64,000 nt of DNA from Opisthorchis felineus (lineage: Eukaryota > Platyhelminthes > Trematoda > Opisthorchiida > Opisthorchiidae), in assembly GCA_004794785.1 (NCBI GenBank), contig SJOL01005652.1, positions 341,290 to 405,289 of the forward strand, read 5' to 3'. This document shows, piece by piece, positions 23,076 to 34,290 of this stretch (position 1 is the first letter of the stretch; the number at the start of each line of letters is the position of its first letter). The notes under the pieces are model-generated. The model was not told where the DNA came from and searched no databases. It worked only from the letters and a program-made list of their open reading frames with translations. A program made the translations under genes and the position numbers.

Positions 23076-25959
23076 CTGAGGATTCGTCAACCCCGCACTG
23101 ACGATGTCACCTCGATTGGTGATGAAACGTTTGCAATCCAACTGCCAAGCTCGGCGAACAGACCAACAACCAACTCTTCACGTATTTACTGTGGTTGAGC
23201 TTTCCAACCATTGGTACGTTGGTACAACAACCAGTGACGACATCTGCTTGTTTGGCAAAAGCACTAAAAGCAAAGATTTCCATATGCCTCTTCAAAAGTT
23301 CCTAGTTTACGCAAACCCAAGCTAAAAGCTCTTTCGATTTCTAGGATGAATTCGGTTGTGCAAGTTAAATAATATTTTTCTTGGTCCTACACTACTTATA
23401 AAGTTGCTGAAAGCTCCCTGCACTCAACCCTGTCAGTATTGTTGAATAAAAAATACTTCGATTTCTTGAATATCATTCCAACGGAGACGTGAAACAGCCT
23501 TCATGTAACAAGTTCGGCTAGATATTAATGCATACGAAAGATTCGGTCGATATTCGGCTTAGCTATCCGTCAGTTTGCGAATGGATGTATAACACAAATA
23601 ATGTATGCCTTGGCTTGAATGTTGGACATGAAATCATATCATCTATGAATTATTCTAGCTACTTACGACTGAACATGCTCCATAGTTAACTGGTTTCGCC
23701 TGACTATTTGTTTCATGCCCTTTTGGATTCCCGGGATCTAACGCGATGTGAGCCGATCTCAGTGTTATTCATGGCGTCCACACTCACTGCCACTCAATAC
23801 CAATGTCCTTCAGTTCGGTGTAATACTTCTTAACAGGTGAATAGCTTAACTATGGTTTCTAATGGAGAGACTAATTTGTGATTTCCCCCATGTTCAGCTC
23901 ATAGCAATTTAGCTACAGTACAGTAATTTTAGCTCCGCTTAGTTTTTGTTGAATTTGTAGGCAATACTCCGTAGATTAATTCGTTCACGTGGAGCAAGTT
24001 TCTTCTGTGCGATTTCCAGTCTCAGTTTAGTTGAGGTTGAGAGAATGAGAGTGCGGGAAGTTCGCACTTATCTCAGCCCCTATTTCCACACACTGGTTTT
24101 GAATAGCATACTAATTACGTAACCTGTAGACTATTTCTCAGCGTATTTGTAATAATACAGCAAGTCGTGGCAGTACTCGCTGTAGCGAAATGTATGAAGT
24201 TGAAGTCTGTTGATATGTAGCTGGATGTGTTCCAGCTTACTGCTTTGGAGTCGTTTAGTTTCATGGTCGTTTTCATCCTACTATGTCGCTGATTTAGAGT
24301 ATAATTTTGTGGGTAATTTTCTCATTGGCTAACACGTGTACTTGCTAATCATTGTGAACCATGTAACGTCATCCCGTCATTATGCGGTGTTTCGTTTTCC
24401 CGACGGATCAATTCGGTTGTTCACATGAAACACAGGTGTTTTGGGGATATTTTGAGCGTACGGCAGAAATAAGCTGGACCACCTTGTACTTGAAGATTTG
24501 AGTTTTCATGTGTTATCTTCATTAGCATCATTGAAAGCTATGCATTGGTGACAGATAACAACGCATAACTGCCTCACAACTATAAGGAAAGAGTTGCCTA
24601 GTAAAGAAAGGGGGTGGCGTATTAGGAGTTAGGATAAAGGCGCCCGAAGCTCTGACTAGCGTTAAAGTAAACATAGCTGAAAACATGGACGTAAGACGTC
24701 ATCAAGGAGTTGATCAACAACCAATATAAACTCAATACACAACGGAAGAAGAAATTCGGTTGGGTTGGCTTTCGTGCCTTCTTGTATAGTTTCTAACCAT
24801 TTGCAAGGGCATTTAAGTTACTTGGTTTGATGGTAGTCGCCTTCATTTCACGTTGCTGTGCTATGGCCTGCCTGCCATGAACATTTCGCCAACGGAAATT
24901 ATAGTTGGGAAACGTCATTTTCCAGCTGCGCAAACTGGCCAAGAAGCTGGGCCCCTCACCAGTTTCGAAAGATTTGCTCTCGATCAAGATTTCACACTTT
25001 AAAGGTGCGAAACTCATACCGAATCAACAGACCGCTTCGTGGGTACCGATGATCGTTGGAAATCAAGGCTGTGTCGCTTGCATAGCCCAGGTCCACTTAG
25101 TTATCTTCATATTTTCCGGTACCCAGATTACTGATTACTTTAAGCCGACATTTCATGATGTTGTTAATGAAAGGTCGAACAAATAAAGAGGACGGGAAAT
25201 CCTGATGAATTCCACCAGTTCTAGGGAAGCTTATGGACAGCTCACTGTAAACCCCAAAAGACCAGCAATATGGTACTAGAGGCTACGGAGCATATTTTCA
25301 AGATTCTGGGAAATTCCCATTCGGCTAAGTATATGTAGGGGGATTAATGAATATATAGAGTTAAGGTTGACGAAAACAGCTATTGTCAATCGGTGGTTAG
25401 TGTGGTGCTACTCAGGTGCTCGGCTTAATGTTGAGCTGTGATCAGTACCAGCCTTACCCGGTCTAAATCCTGTATGATGCTGAGGCCTTCGTCTGCTGTA
25501 CGAAAATTGGGTATCTTGCTATGATGAGAGCCAGTGGTATGACTAAATGTACAAATATACCCCACGGTTAGAATAGTCAGTTCGGATGCCATTTCCAGTG
25601 GTAACACAATAGCGTTCTTCCCAAATAAAACGAACTACCTAGTCAAGTTTGCATCGGTTCGTCGTTAGGGAGCGGGGCGTGGCGGTGCGCCAATGGTTAC
25701 CCGTTGAGTAGCAGTACGTGTGTTTCACCGTACGCTCTGCTGGCCGAGACTGGCTTTTGACCATGATCGGCTGTTCGGGCGTTTCTATTGTTTACTCTGT
25801 TATCCTGTGTCCTGAGTGGTCGACGACCACACGACTCTTGGGATTGACCTCCTTGCTCTTATCCATTTGTCCATGCTCGTGTGAGCTCTGCCCTTGATCT
25901 CTGTGGTGCCCGCGCTATGATCTTTACTGATGTAACTCCAAATCGCACGTGACAACTGT
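23076..25959. other. Intron 2 stretch with nothing recognised
   Basis: No recognisable element. The plus frame at 24905-25186 (93 codons) and the minus frame at 24793-25017 overlap and carry no known motif. Confidence 0.4.
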
Positions 25960-26520
25960 AAATCAACTACGTACACGACACTTTCCACTATGAACATAGA
26001 GTGCTTAATTCTACGTTTGAAAATGTCCAGTCTACAGTCGAACTGGAACTGAGCCACCAGCTATCATTCTTGGACTTTCTTGTGAACAGGAAAGTGAAAC
26101 CTGTGTGCACCGGCAACGGACACATGCGGACCGAATGTTGAACGCCAACAGCGACCATACAGTGGACCACAGGAAGAGATGAATTCACACTTTATTCAGA
26201 AGAGTAGAGATAGGTTGCAGCACCACAGAACTGAGGAAGAAGACTATTAAATCATAATAGTCCAAAATAACGGATATCAAATGAACGTTGTCCAGGCAGG
26301 CTTGAAGAAGATAGCTCAACAGCAGCAACAAAAAAACAAGCAGATAGATGGTTCCACCTTACACCAAGAATATCACTGAATTTACAGCCAGCTTATTAGG
26401 TCAAAAACCAATCCTCATAGCTCGTAGACCGATTGCTACTTTACGGAAACTGATCTCAAAACCGAAGGAAAACATCGATAAAAGCAAGAGAAACAAATGT
26501 AGTGTAGTCATCAGCATCAT
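25960..26520 (+). mobile_element. Penelope-like element fragment (RT end to the edge of the GIY-YIG region)
   Basis: Plus-strand translation in shifting frames follows a Penelope-like polyprotein. INYVHDTF (25962-25985) corresponds to the RT box YVDDTF, with one catalytic Asp replaced by His. Next come FENVQSTVELELSHQLSFLDFLVNR, then HTLFRRVEIGCSTTELRKKTIK in another frame (about 26170-26250). A third frame starting at 26348 gives VPPYTKNITEFTASLLG, ARRPIATLRKLISKPKENI and KCSVVIS. In full elements this last block leads directly into the GIY-YIG endonuclease. Homology stops there in an ATC-rich stretch. Stop codons and shifts show it is dead. Penelope-like elements are established in flatworm genomes. 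Confidence 0.72.
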
Positions 26521-27774
26521 CGACATCATCATCATTGACAGCGACACTAGAAGAGATCACTGCCACACAACCATGTTAATGTATTTGAATAAAGCCTGTT
26601 TGCTGTTTTCAGGTACCGTTTTCACGCATTTCCGTAAGGTGACACAAAATAAGCGACGAAATTCTGATTTGAGAGTTTAGCTAATTCCTCTGTGATTGCC
26701 GCATTAACAGCCAGTATTCTTTTTGAAAATAAGCACCAACTATCAACTCATTCTAGTTGGTTTGGACAATCTGTTTTGCCAGAATACAGGTAAATGAGGA
26801 TTTAGGCTCTATCTTTGAACAGAGCGAGTGAGACTTGGTCAGGACCAGCAGCTCGGTGGTGCTCCGGGGCGTTCGCTTAGTTTCGGGGCCGTCGGGAGTC
26901 CTGAGTTCACTCTCCATGGCTGCGTTGCGGGTCGGGAATCCGGCTGGGAAACTGTGGGTGGCTAGTTAAATTGTTCTTAAAAGTATTCAATTAGAATATT
27001 CATGCACGCCTCTTTTTTGCTGACGACGTGCTGTTATTAGTGGTTGTTTCGATCACCAGAGCTCTCTGTGCCTGTTGCACATATCACATGAAGTCTGCCA
27101 GTTCGTCGAGTTTTGTTCTCTTGATCATGATGAGTGCTTATCCGAACCTCGAGCAATTTTAGAACTACTTGTTTGCGGAGCGACCGGCATCTCGCATGTT
27201 TGAGGACAATACATTCCAGTATGAAGCAAAATCGGAAGAGGGAGACTTTAGTAGATTTGATGCACATTACGGTCCGGAAGCTTGAGACTAGCCAGCTGAG
27301 GTATTCGCAGCTTGTGCTCCCCTTAAACGCAACGAGAAGCGACAGCTGCAGCAACTACAACTTCCGTGTTGGACGAACCGGAAAGAAACTGTGCACTCAT
27401 GAAAGGAAACAATTCAGTTATCAAAAAACCTTACTCTTTATCCCTTATCTATACATACGTAGATGAAGAAAAGCACAAATTCAATCTGGGAACCTGAAGA
27501 TCTTGACACACAAGGACACGGAAGGGAATTCTTGGTGCCCCAAGCATGGTTCTCCACGACAGAATCGATCAACCGTCGCGTTGGACTAGGTTCAGTTTGT
27601 TCACCACTAAGTGCAAGGTACGGAAGTTTCAACCGAAATTATAAAAGTGAGCCGAGTGTTGGATTAAGGAGCCAGGAAACTGTATCCATCTGGGAGTCAC
27701 AGCAAGGAATTCAGAGGGATCGAGGACAAGTACGGCAGCGAAGCATCGGTGTTGAACACTGATGTCATGCTGTC

Positions 27775-27797
27775 GATGATGAGGAGGAGGAGGAGGA
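27775..27797. repeat. GAT/GAG trinucleotide repeat
   Basis: GATGATGAGGAGGAGGAGGAGGA: a short imperfect trinucleotide run. It could be a worn retroelement tail, but no element body is recognisable beside it. Confidence 0.6.
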
Positions 27798-29643
27798 CGA
27801 GAAGGACAAGGCTCACTCGAGCACGGATGAGAGCATGGAAACTCATTTCCAGATCACGTGATCACCAACCAGTCAGGACATAAAATAACAGTGACCATTT
27901 GAATCGCAAGACCGAACAACTGGTCATAACAGAAGACCGGCCCCGGTTAGTATCATTCATATTAAAATACGTGTATCTTTACTCAACGCGCAACCCCTGA
28001 TGCCTTGATTAGTGATTAAATGTTTGCGACTAAACTGTCTACCTCAGTGAACAAGCCAACTGCCATCTGTGCTAGCCGATCTACCAACATTCTCCTTGAT
28101 AGTAAATCACCGTTCTTAACACTGGTGAAACGCGATTTATTCCCAAAGCCGGTTGGCGCTTCGAAGAGAAAAGCATATCATCACTTCATATCTGTCGGGG
28201 GTTTCGGTCTTAAATACCACTGATCGAATTGAGTGTGTTGAATAAAAGGCACACACAGAGGTGGATAACCAACTAAACAGTGGCCACCATGCAGAAAAAA
28301 AGCAACATATGTTCTACCCCGCAGTCTTGAATGCCAGAAGAGTGTGTAGCTCAATCGGCTTTTGAGATACACGAATCAACACATCTTAATAAGTTCAGCC
28401 TCTTCCTTTTAGTTCATATGTTGGAATTTGGTGCTGATGTCATCGTCTATGAACTGCAATGGGCTTCAATACACAAAGCCCATCCTACGAGGTATAAGAT
28501 ATGTGCGTTTATACCCGAGGTGCCGAACAATTCTTTGGGTATGCTACATGCACCTACTGAGTATCTTGAACGTGGTGACGCTTTCCCGACATAACTAAGT
28601 GCCATTCGTCCCTCCCATATGCTTCCCCCGTATTTACTAGAACAGCTTGTCACTTACAATCGGTGTTGAATGACCAATACTGCTAGAATAGTTCTCTCTC
28701 ATGAGTGTACTCAACAGTGATTGCTATTTCTTCTTGAACAGGTAGGCTTACACGTCATTTTACTGCTCGGAAAAATACGGTAATCCTTAGCATTTTAACA
28801 GGATCAAACGTAAGGGGGCTCTGTGAAAATGGCTTTCAAGCCAAAGCACCGTTGTATTCAGTCCACTGCAAGCAGCCTGTCACAGAAAACAATCACATCC
28901 TGGCGGCACACAAGGTGGTATTCATGTGGTCCTATCTTTTGTTCGGTGAACCAATTTGCGCTGCATGACTTTCGGACCTCCCGCTAGTAGCCGAGTCCAT
29001 TTGCAACCATAAAATAGACAACGATACCCTGATGCCACACAAACGGTCGCGCGGTGACCAACCTGGTCGTCGCATTCGCAGGTCAGATAAGTAAGAACAT
29101 GTGCATACTGGTGTTTGCCATCTTCATCATCCTTTCCTATCCCACCCCACTCTATCTGCCGATCAGTACTCAGTGGATCCCAGTAGTAGGCACCCAGAAA
29201 AGGAGCCAGTCGCAAACCAGTGCCAACATCTACCTCTTCACTTTCAGAAATCAGACACCGTTCCGCCGTTTTTACTGAAGCCTTTGGTATTCAAATCCTT
29301 AAGCAAGCCGGCCAGTTGTGGTTACACGCACTCTTGATACTCCGTCGAATGACGCTTGGTAGGTTTCTGAAACTTGAATACAAAACCCAGGTACCGTTTA
29401 TACGTTATCGACCGCGAATTTCAAGTGATTCTACAACTGCTGCAGCTGGTAAAGCCGTTAATGGTAGAGTACCTAGTTCCCGAGCTGGAGTTTACTTGTT
29501 TGTTTGGACACCTGTAAACATTCGCCTCTGAGCTATTCGTCTATCCTGGTTCGCCGCTCCAAGCGTCTGAGATAGGATGCCGGTCTTTCACTCACAAAAC
29601 AAACATGGAGAAATGAGTTACGAGGACACCTCGTCCCACTGTT

Positions 29644-30257
29644 TCACGCAATTTCAAAGGCTCGCTGTGTAACACCCGTGGATTGAACTGCAACATTAAC
29701 CCTGTCCGTCGACATATGTGACCCACTTAACCTTCTGTCTTGTTCCATACCGAGAACCAAATCTCCGGATCTATAGGTGTTTCCAATCAGCTGGAAAACT
29801 TTTGGGACTGACTGAGTACTCTTCGTTTCAGAGAGGTCTGGTAAACAATCGGTAGTTTCCGTTGCTTCCGTTTTAAGAGTGGATCGTGCGCCCACACACA
29901 TTCTTATATGTTTTTTGTCTTCCTGCCCTGAGCTCTTGTACAACCGCCTTTCAACTGTTTTGGCTTAGAGTGAACTCCCCCGGGAGCAGCAAATATTTTG
30001 GCTACGTTTATCGATCCACGAATGGCTAGTATGCATCCCCTCTTTGCTCTTTGTTGAACCTTAACTGTGAATAGATACTTCAGTCCGATCCCATTGCGGA
30101 GGTTTACATTCTCGGCGAATTTAACGTCCACAATAAAGAATGGCTTCCGCCTCCCTCCCACATAGATCCCCCCACCTAACTTGTTTACTTTGCAACCCGA
30201 CTTCTTAATAGCAGCAGTGACTGTATCCAAACCCTTGATCTTTAACTTCCAATCCAT
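29644..30257 (-). other. Two overlapping unassigned open frames
   Basis: Minus-strand frames 30257-29904 (117 codons, starting MDWKLKIKGLDTV, rich in Lys, Gly and Val) and 29943-29644 (99 codons, a different frame) overlap by 40 bases. I do not recognise either protein. The first has alternating basic and hydrophobic stretches and few low-complexity biases. It could be a decayed retroelement ORF or chance. No splice or start evidence was found. Confidence 0.2.
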
Positions 30258-32106
30258 CGGATTACTCCGTGATTCCTGTCCCTCTTGATCCTTGTGATCA
30301 TTTTCTTATCAATTTTTCCCACTCGCTTTCCCTTACAAGATGAAGGCGATACTCTTCCCCCGACTGACATGGTGTGTCTCAATTTTTTTAACAATTACCC
30401 GATTGATTTAACCATGAGTGCCTGCGGCCGACAAAAAACGGACTGTACAGGCGTTGGATAGTCCATCCCTGCCTCTCGACACACGCTGACTACGTTGTTT
30501 CATTTAATGCTCGCTCATCTGTGGTTAACAGGATCAAAGGCAGCTTCTTCGCACCAAAGACAGTGTTCCGTAGATTTGTCGTCTTCTGAAGGAAGAAGTG
30601 AAAAACTATTTTTTGTAAGTAGGCCTAAGTCGCTATCGCTGTCATTTTTTAGCTCCCTTCTCACGCAGCACATCGGACCGTGCCACTGTTGAGTCCTTGT
30701 CCGCGGACGGACAGAATTAAATTGAATAGTAAAGCAAGAAAACATTGGGCAAACGGAATTAAATGGATTTAATCTGGACTACCCAGGAAAGTGAGCTGAT
30801 GGACAAAATTGCGTCACTGGATGAAAACAGTGTGCAGTTTTTGATACACATTACTCGCAAGAGTTCACACACATGTTACTTTTCCCACCGCGTTTAAAAA
30901 AATCTCATTGCGCCTTGACATCATCAAGTCGTTTTTAGATCATAGTTAAGTCACTGCGATGCCGATGACAGATGAGTGCACATCCACAGGTTGTGCTGAC
31001 AGAGATGAATCTTCATCTGGTGGTTGAAACCCACCGATTGATGAATACAGTTTCGCCAACCGATATGGTGCATGCATGAGGCTGATTTCAACTGATTTGG
31101 CCGATGTACATTCTCTGTAGTCAACGACACTCAATTTGACTGGGTGTTCATAGTGCTGCCTTATGAAGCTAGGAAAGCAGTCCACATACCTTCTGTTAGG
31201 TTTTTTTCAGTAATCAGGCAATTTGCTCAGAAATCACGGGGAACAAAATTCTTAAGCTGAAAACCATGGCACCTGTGATCTCAGTCACCACTGTCGACTG
31301 CATCTCGACTGTAAGTCAAGCTTAATGTTGATTGTAGGTGCCACAAAGGGTCTTAGTTTTCACAAGGTTCCTTCTGGTGTATGCCCTCAATGGTCGAGGT
31401 TGATGAATTGTCGAATACTTCGACTTTCAAGACGTACTCTAGCCCTGATCACCAAAAGTTCCAGTGCATGCGTACCGTTTTCTGATTACTGTGAAAGAAA
31501 ACCTGTATAGTACTGAGTCAAATAATTCACGAAACTTTCTCATTTGCACCACGTCCTGGCAGAGCAGGGTACCAGTGTACAAACCACCATTGCATTTTAG
31601 CCTGTTCTATATACCTTAGTGGTAGCTCAGTTCAGCAACCAGTTCTGTAGGAGTTCCCAAGGGCTGCTACTATTGACAGATAACAAGATCCACTTCCTCT
31701 TACCAATCAGAACAGCTAACCTGGGTGGACCTACTAGATCTGTCAGCTTTTTGCGGAAATTGGACGGTCACTCTTTATTCCCTGTCTGACTAGACAGCCG
31801 CTATGGTGAATTTCATCCGTTCAAGAGTTTGTTTTTGTATCTGAATACGTGATCTCTAAATAACCTTAAATTTTGATAAGATCATCCAATGTTCGATGCA
31901 CGAGATCGGTATGTATCAGGAAGGTCAGATTCCTGAAAGCAACGACAGAACGCCCGGAACCTACTGAGACCCTAAAACTTCACCAAAATCTCAATAGGAA
32001 AGCCGGCAAGCATCCAGGCCAGTCAGTCATTCAATCAATTCATCAACAGCCAGGATCGATGAAAGTGAAATTCAAATAGCGTGTGATCCCTTGTAATTGA
32101 TGCACT

Positions 32107-32222
32107 CACACGCACTCGCTTGTTGCAATAAAGCTGTTGTGTTCCTTGTCGGTGAGTTCTTTTCTGGCACTAGGCACTGGAGCGGGGTCCGCTCCAGTCA
32201 GCGGGCAGCAGAAGATATAACA
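32107..32222 (+). repeat. Left LTR remnant (3' part)
   Basis: Matches the right LTR from CGCACTCGCTTG to the terminal ATATAACA. It contains CAATAAAGCTG, a poly(A) signal-like site, and ends in CA directly before the primer-binding site. The U3 side is missing or too diverged to see. Confidence 0.72.
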
Positions 32223-32225
32223 GAT

Positions 32226-32242
32226 TGGCGACGCCCGAACCC
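32226..32242 (+). promoter_or_regulatory. Candidate primer-binding site for reverse transcription
   Basis: TGGCGACGCCCGAACCC starts three bases after the LTR end with the TGG expected to pair with a tRNA 3' CCA. I could not assign the tRNA. Confidence 0.6.
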
Positions 32243-32250
32243 ACGGAATC

Positions 32251-32919
32251 ATGACAGTAACTGCTGAAGCGTTGAAAGAAATTCTGCTGCAACAACAAAA
32301 TCAGTTTGAAGCGGCGCAATTACGTTTGGTGAAAACTTTGACGCAGCAACTCAAAATTCAACCACCAAATTCCGCTCCAGATACACATTCAGTCGACTCG
32401 ATCGCCAACAGCATCATGGAGTTCCATTATGACCCTGATGCCGTCCTAACCTTCGATTCGTGGTTCAAACGTTACGAAGATGTTTTCACAGTCGAACTGA
32501 AGCACAAAGATGATGCCTGGAAGGTACGCTTATTGCTCAGAAAGCTTGGCACAACGGAACGCACAAGGTATTCCAACTTTATCCTGCCTAAGAACACGCG
32601 AGACCTCAGTTTTGATAAAACCGTGCAGCAACTATCAACAATTTTCGGTGAGCGTTCGTCCTTGTTTAATATTCGCTACCAATGTATGAAACTGATGAAA
32701 AAGGAATCCGAAGACTACATCACTTATGCCGGTAGAGTCAACTTTGAATGCTAACAATTCAAGTTATCTACCATGACGGAAGACCAGTTCAAGTGTCTTA
32801 TTTTCATATGTGGTCTTCAGTTGCATTCAGACAGTGATATCAGAGCGAGACTATTGAACAAGATTGGACAAACTCCAGAGATAACGCTGCAGTCCATTAC
32901 CCATGAGTGCCAGCGTCTT
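32251..32919 (+). pseudogene. Ty3/gypsy gag, sense copy, truncated before the zinc knuckles
   Basis: ATG at 32251 follows the primer-binding site. The first 167 codons are open, starting MTVTAEALKEILLQQQNQ, which gives a Gln-rich probable coiled coil. The capsid-like region has SWFKRYEDVF, KVRLLLRKLG and YSNFILPKNTRDLSFDKTVQQLS. A TAA at 32752-32754 after GRVNFEC interrupts the frame. The same frame resumes with LSTMTEDQFKCLIFICGL and ends at the inversion breakpoint near 32919. Gag would package the element RNA in an active relative. The stop is shared with the antisense copy. Confidence 0.85.
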
Positions 32920-33682
32920 TGGCTAGCTTTCCGCGTCCGGCACTGGCTTTCCTTGTGCCCACGTCGATTGCACACTGAACATTTGTGCTTTTTATACGGA
33001 CACAATCGCACAAAATGCCATTCACCGCATTGCCAGCATGCTGAAGGGGGTTTTGCTCCGATCGAATTTGTCACCACGGGAGGTTCCCTCGATGTCGTCT
33101 TGGCAATGTTGAAAGCGGTGTTGGATAAGGGTTTCTCCAACATGGCCGTGTCGTGCTTAAGATTCAAAAGGCGCTGGCACTCATGGGTAATGGACTGCAG
33201 CGTTATCTCTGGAGTTTGTCCAATCTTGTTCAATAGTCTCGCTCTGATATCACTGTCTGAATGCAACTGAAGACCACATATGAAAATAAGACACTTGAAC
33301 TGGTCTTCCGTCATGGTAGATAACTTGAATTGTTAGCATTCAAAGTTGACTCTACCGGCATAAGTGATGTAGTCTTCGGATTCCTTTTTCACCAGTTTCA
33401 TACATTGGTAGCGAATATTAAACAAGGACGAACGCTCACCGAAAATTGTTGATAGTTGCTGCACGGTTTTATCAAAACTGAGGTCTCGCGTGTTCTTAGG
33501 CAGGATAAAGTTGGAATACCTTGTGCGTTCCGTTGTGCCAAGCTTTCTGAGCAATAAGCGTACCTTCCAGGCATCATCTTTGTGCTTCAGTTCGACTGTG
33601 AAAACATCTTCGTAACGTTTGAACCACGAATCGAAGGTTAGGACGGCATCAGGGTCATAACGGAACTCCATGATGCTGTTGG
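32405..33682. repeat. Large near-perfect inverted repeat (two arms of about 515 bp)
   Basis: Arm 32405-32919 is the reverse complement of 33168-33682. Paired positions sum to 66087 throughout, so there is no indel. Reading both arms by eye I find two substitutions (His/Arg at EFHYDP versus EFRYDP, and Met/Val at KLMKK versus KLVKK). The unpaired centre is 32920-33167, about 248 bp. Confidence 0.92.
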
Positions 33683-33704
33683 TGACCCGGAGGTCACGAA
33701 TCAA
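32817..33704 (-). pseudogene. Ty3/gypsy gag, antisense copy, with two zinc knuckles
   Basis: The minus-strand frame 33704-33333 (from NSIMEFRYDP to GRVNFEC, then the same TAA as in the sense copy) resumes at 33314-32817 with MTEDQFKCLIF. Unlike the sense copy it runs on past THECQRL through LNLKHDTAMLEKPLS and IGAKPPSA to two zinc knuckles. The first is CWQCGEWHFVRLC (C-x2-C-x3-H-x4-C, one residue short of the usual spacing). The second is CSVCNRRGHKESQC (C-x2-C-x4-H-x4-C). After CRTRKASQ it crosses the breakpoint into the sense arm read backwards, so the last about 33 residues are an artefact of the inversion. Confidence 0.85.
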
Positions 33705-33919
33705 ACGGAGCCAGTCAGAACCCCGTTTTAACGCAGTACTTGCAACGTTTGATAACCAGCTTGATGCTCATCGCAAGTACGTTACAATTAGAGCAAACGG
33801 AAGAACGATTCGATTGCAGTCGCACGCACTCGCTTGTTGCAATAAGGCTGTTGTGTTCCTTGTCGGTGAGTTCTTTTCTGGCACTAGGCACTGGAGCGGG
33901 GTCAGCAGAAGATATAACA
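33683..33919 (+). repeat. Right LTR of the rearranged gypsy element
   Basis: It begins TGACCC at 33683 (a TG at 33677 is an alternative) and ends ATATAACA at 33919. It carries CAATAAGGCTG where the left copy has CAATAAAGCTG. The end is certain from the match to the left LTR. The beginning is set only by where the gag arm stops. Confidence 0.65.
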
Positions 33920-34079
33920 GTATGGTTGTTGCATTCGGTAGCAAATGTCTCAGGACCAAGCTTGTCTCTAAGGCCAGAAGTCAGATATGCTCCTGCTACC
34001 ACTCATGACTGCTACCTTCTGGTCTTTGTTGGGAGAGACATTTCCTCCCCAGCTGACTCCGACGAGGCTATCTGTTGCG

Positions 34080-34290
34080 AGGACATACTAATCTTCGTGA
34101 AGCTTTTGCCCAAGTTTGCCACCCTCCGTCATTTGTACTATTGTAAAAGCTTCCCTATCTGCCTCTGACATCTACGACCTCGAAATGTTCCCAGACGCCT
34201 CGCACGCGGACATTGAATACGCAGAAAACATAACTCTACTGAGGTCGGATTCTCAGGAAATGCAAACTACACCAGAGCCATGTCCATCTT
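34080..34290 (+). mobile_element. Short RTE-like LINE RT fragment
   Basis: Translation near 34097-34130 gives VKLLPKFAT, resembling the LSPEFTT region. It then gives SASDIYDLEMFPD and ADIEYAENITLLRSDSQEMQTT, which matches LTDIEYADDVALLGSDSVVIQT, with YADD changed to YAEN. It is isolated, lies just downstream of the LTR element and shows no tail. Confidence 0.65.

Larger units (their letters stand above)
26521..32106. other. Intron 2 stretch, mostly unrecognised
   Basis: Apart from the open frames noted at 29644-30257 and a GAG-rich microsatellite at 27775-27797, nothing is recognised. Plus frames at 27134-27466, 27463-27762 and 29220-29531 lack known motifs. A stretch near 27010 reads FFADDVLLL, like an RT box, but its surroundings do not support an RT. 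Confidence 0.4.
32107..33919 (+). mobile_element. Rearranged CsRn1-like Ty3/gypsy element with inverted gag copies
   Basis: The order is: left LTR remnant (32107-32222), primer-binding site (about 32226-32242), sense gag (32251-32919), a spacer that is the downstream part of the antisense gag, antisense gag (33704-32817), and right LTR (about 33683-33919). Protease, RT, RNase H and integrase are entirely absent. The two LTRs read in the same direction and differ over their shared 116 bp by about two substitutions and one 18-20-bp indel, so the element looks young. It cannot encode its own movement. The gag resembles the fluke CsRn1 group of Ty3/gypsy elements by its general pattern and paired zinc knuckles; that placement is inference. 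Confidence 0.75.

Noticed and set aside
27000..27040. FFADDVLLL, resembling an RT catalytic box
   Set aside because: No other RT motif appears in order on either side in any frame.
28060..28110. Similarity between TNILLDSK here and TNILLDNK near 57030
   Set aside because: The match is limited to about 26 bases at moderate identity with no extension on either side.
31618..31660. GGTAGCTCAGTTCAG, resembling a tRNA A box
   Set aside because: No B box or pairing acceptor stem at the right distance.
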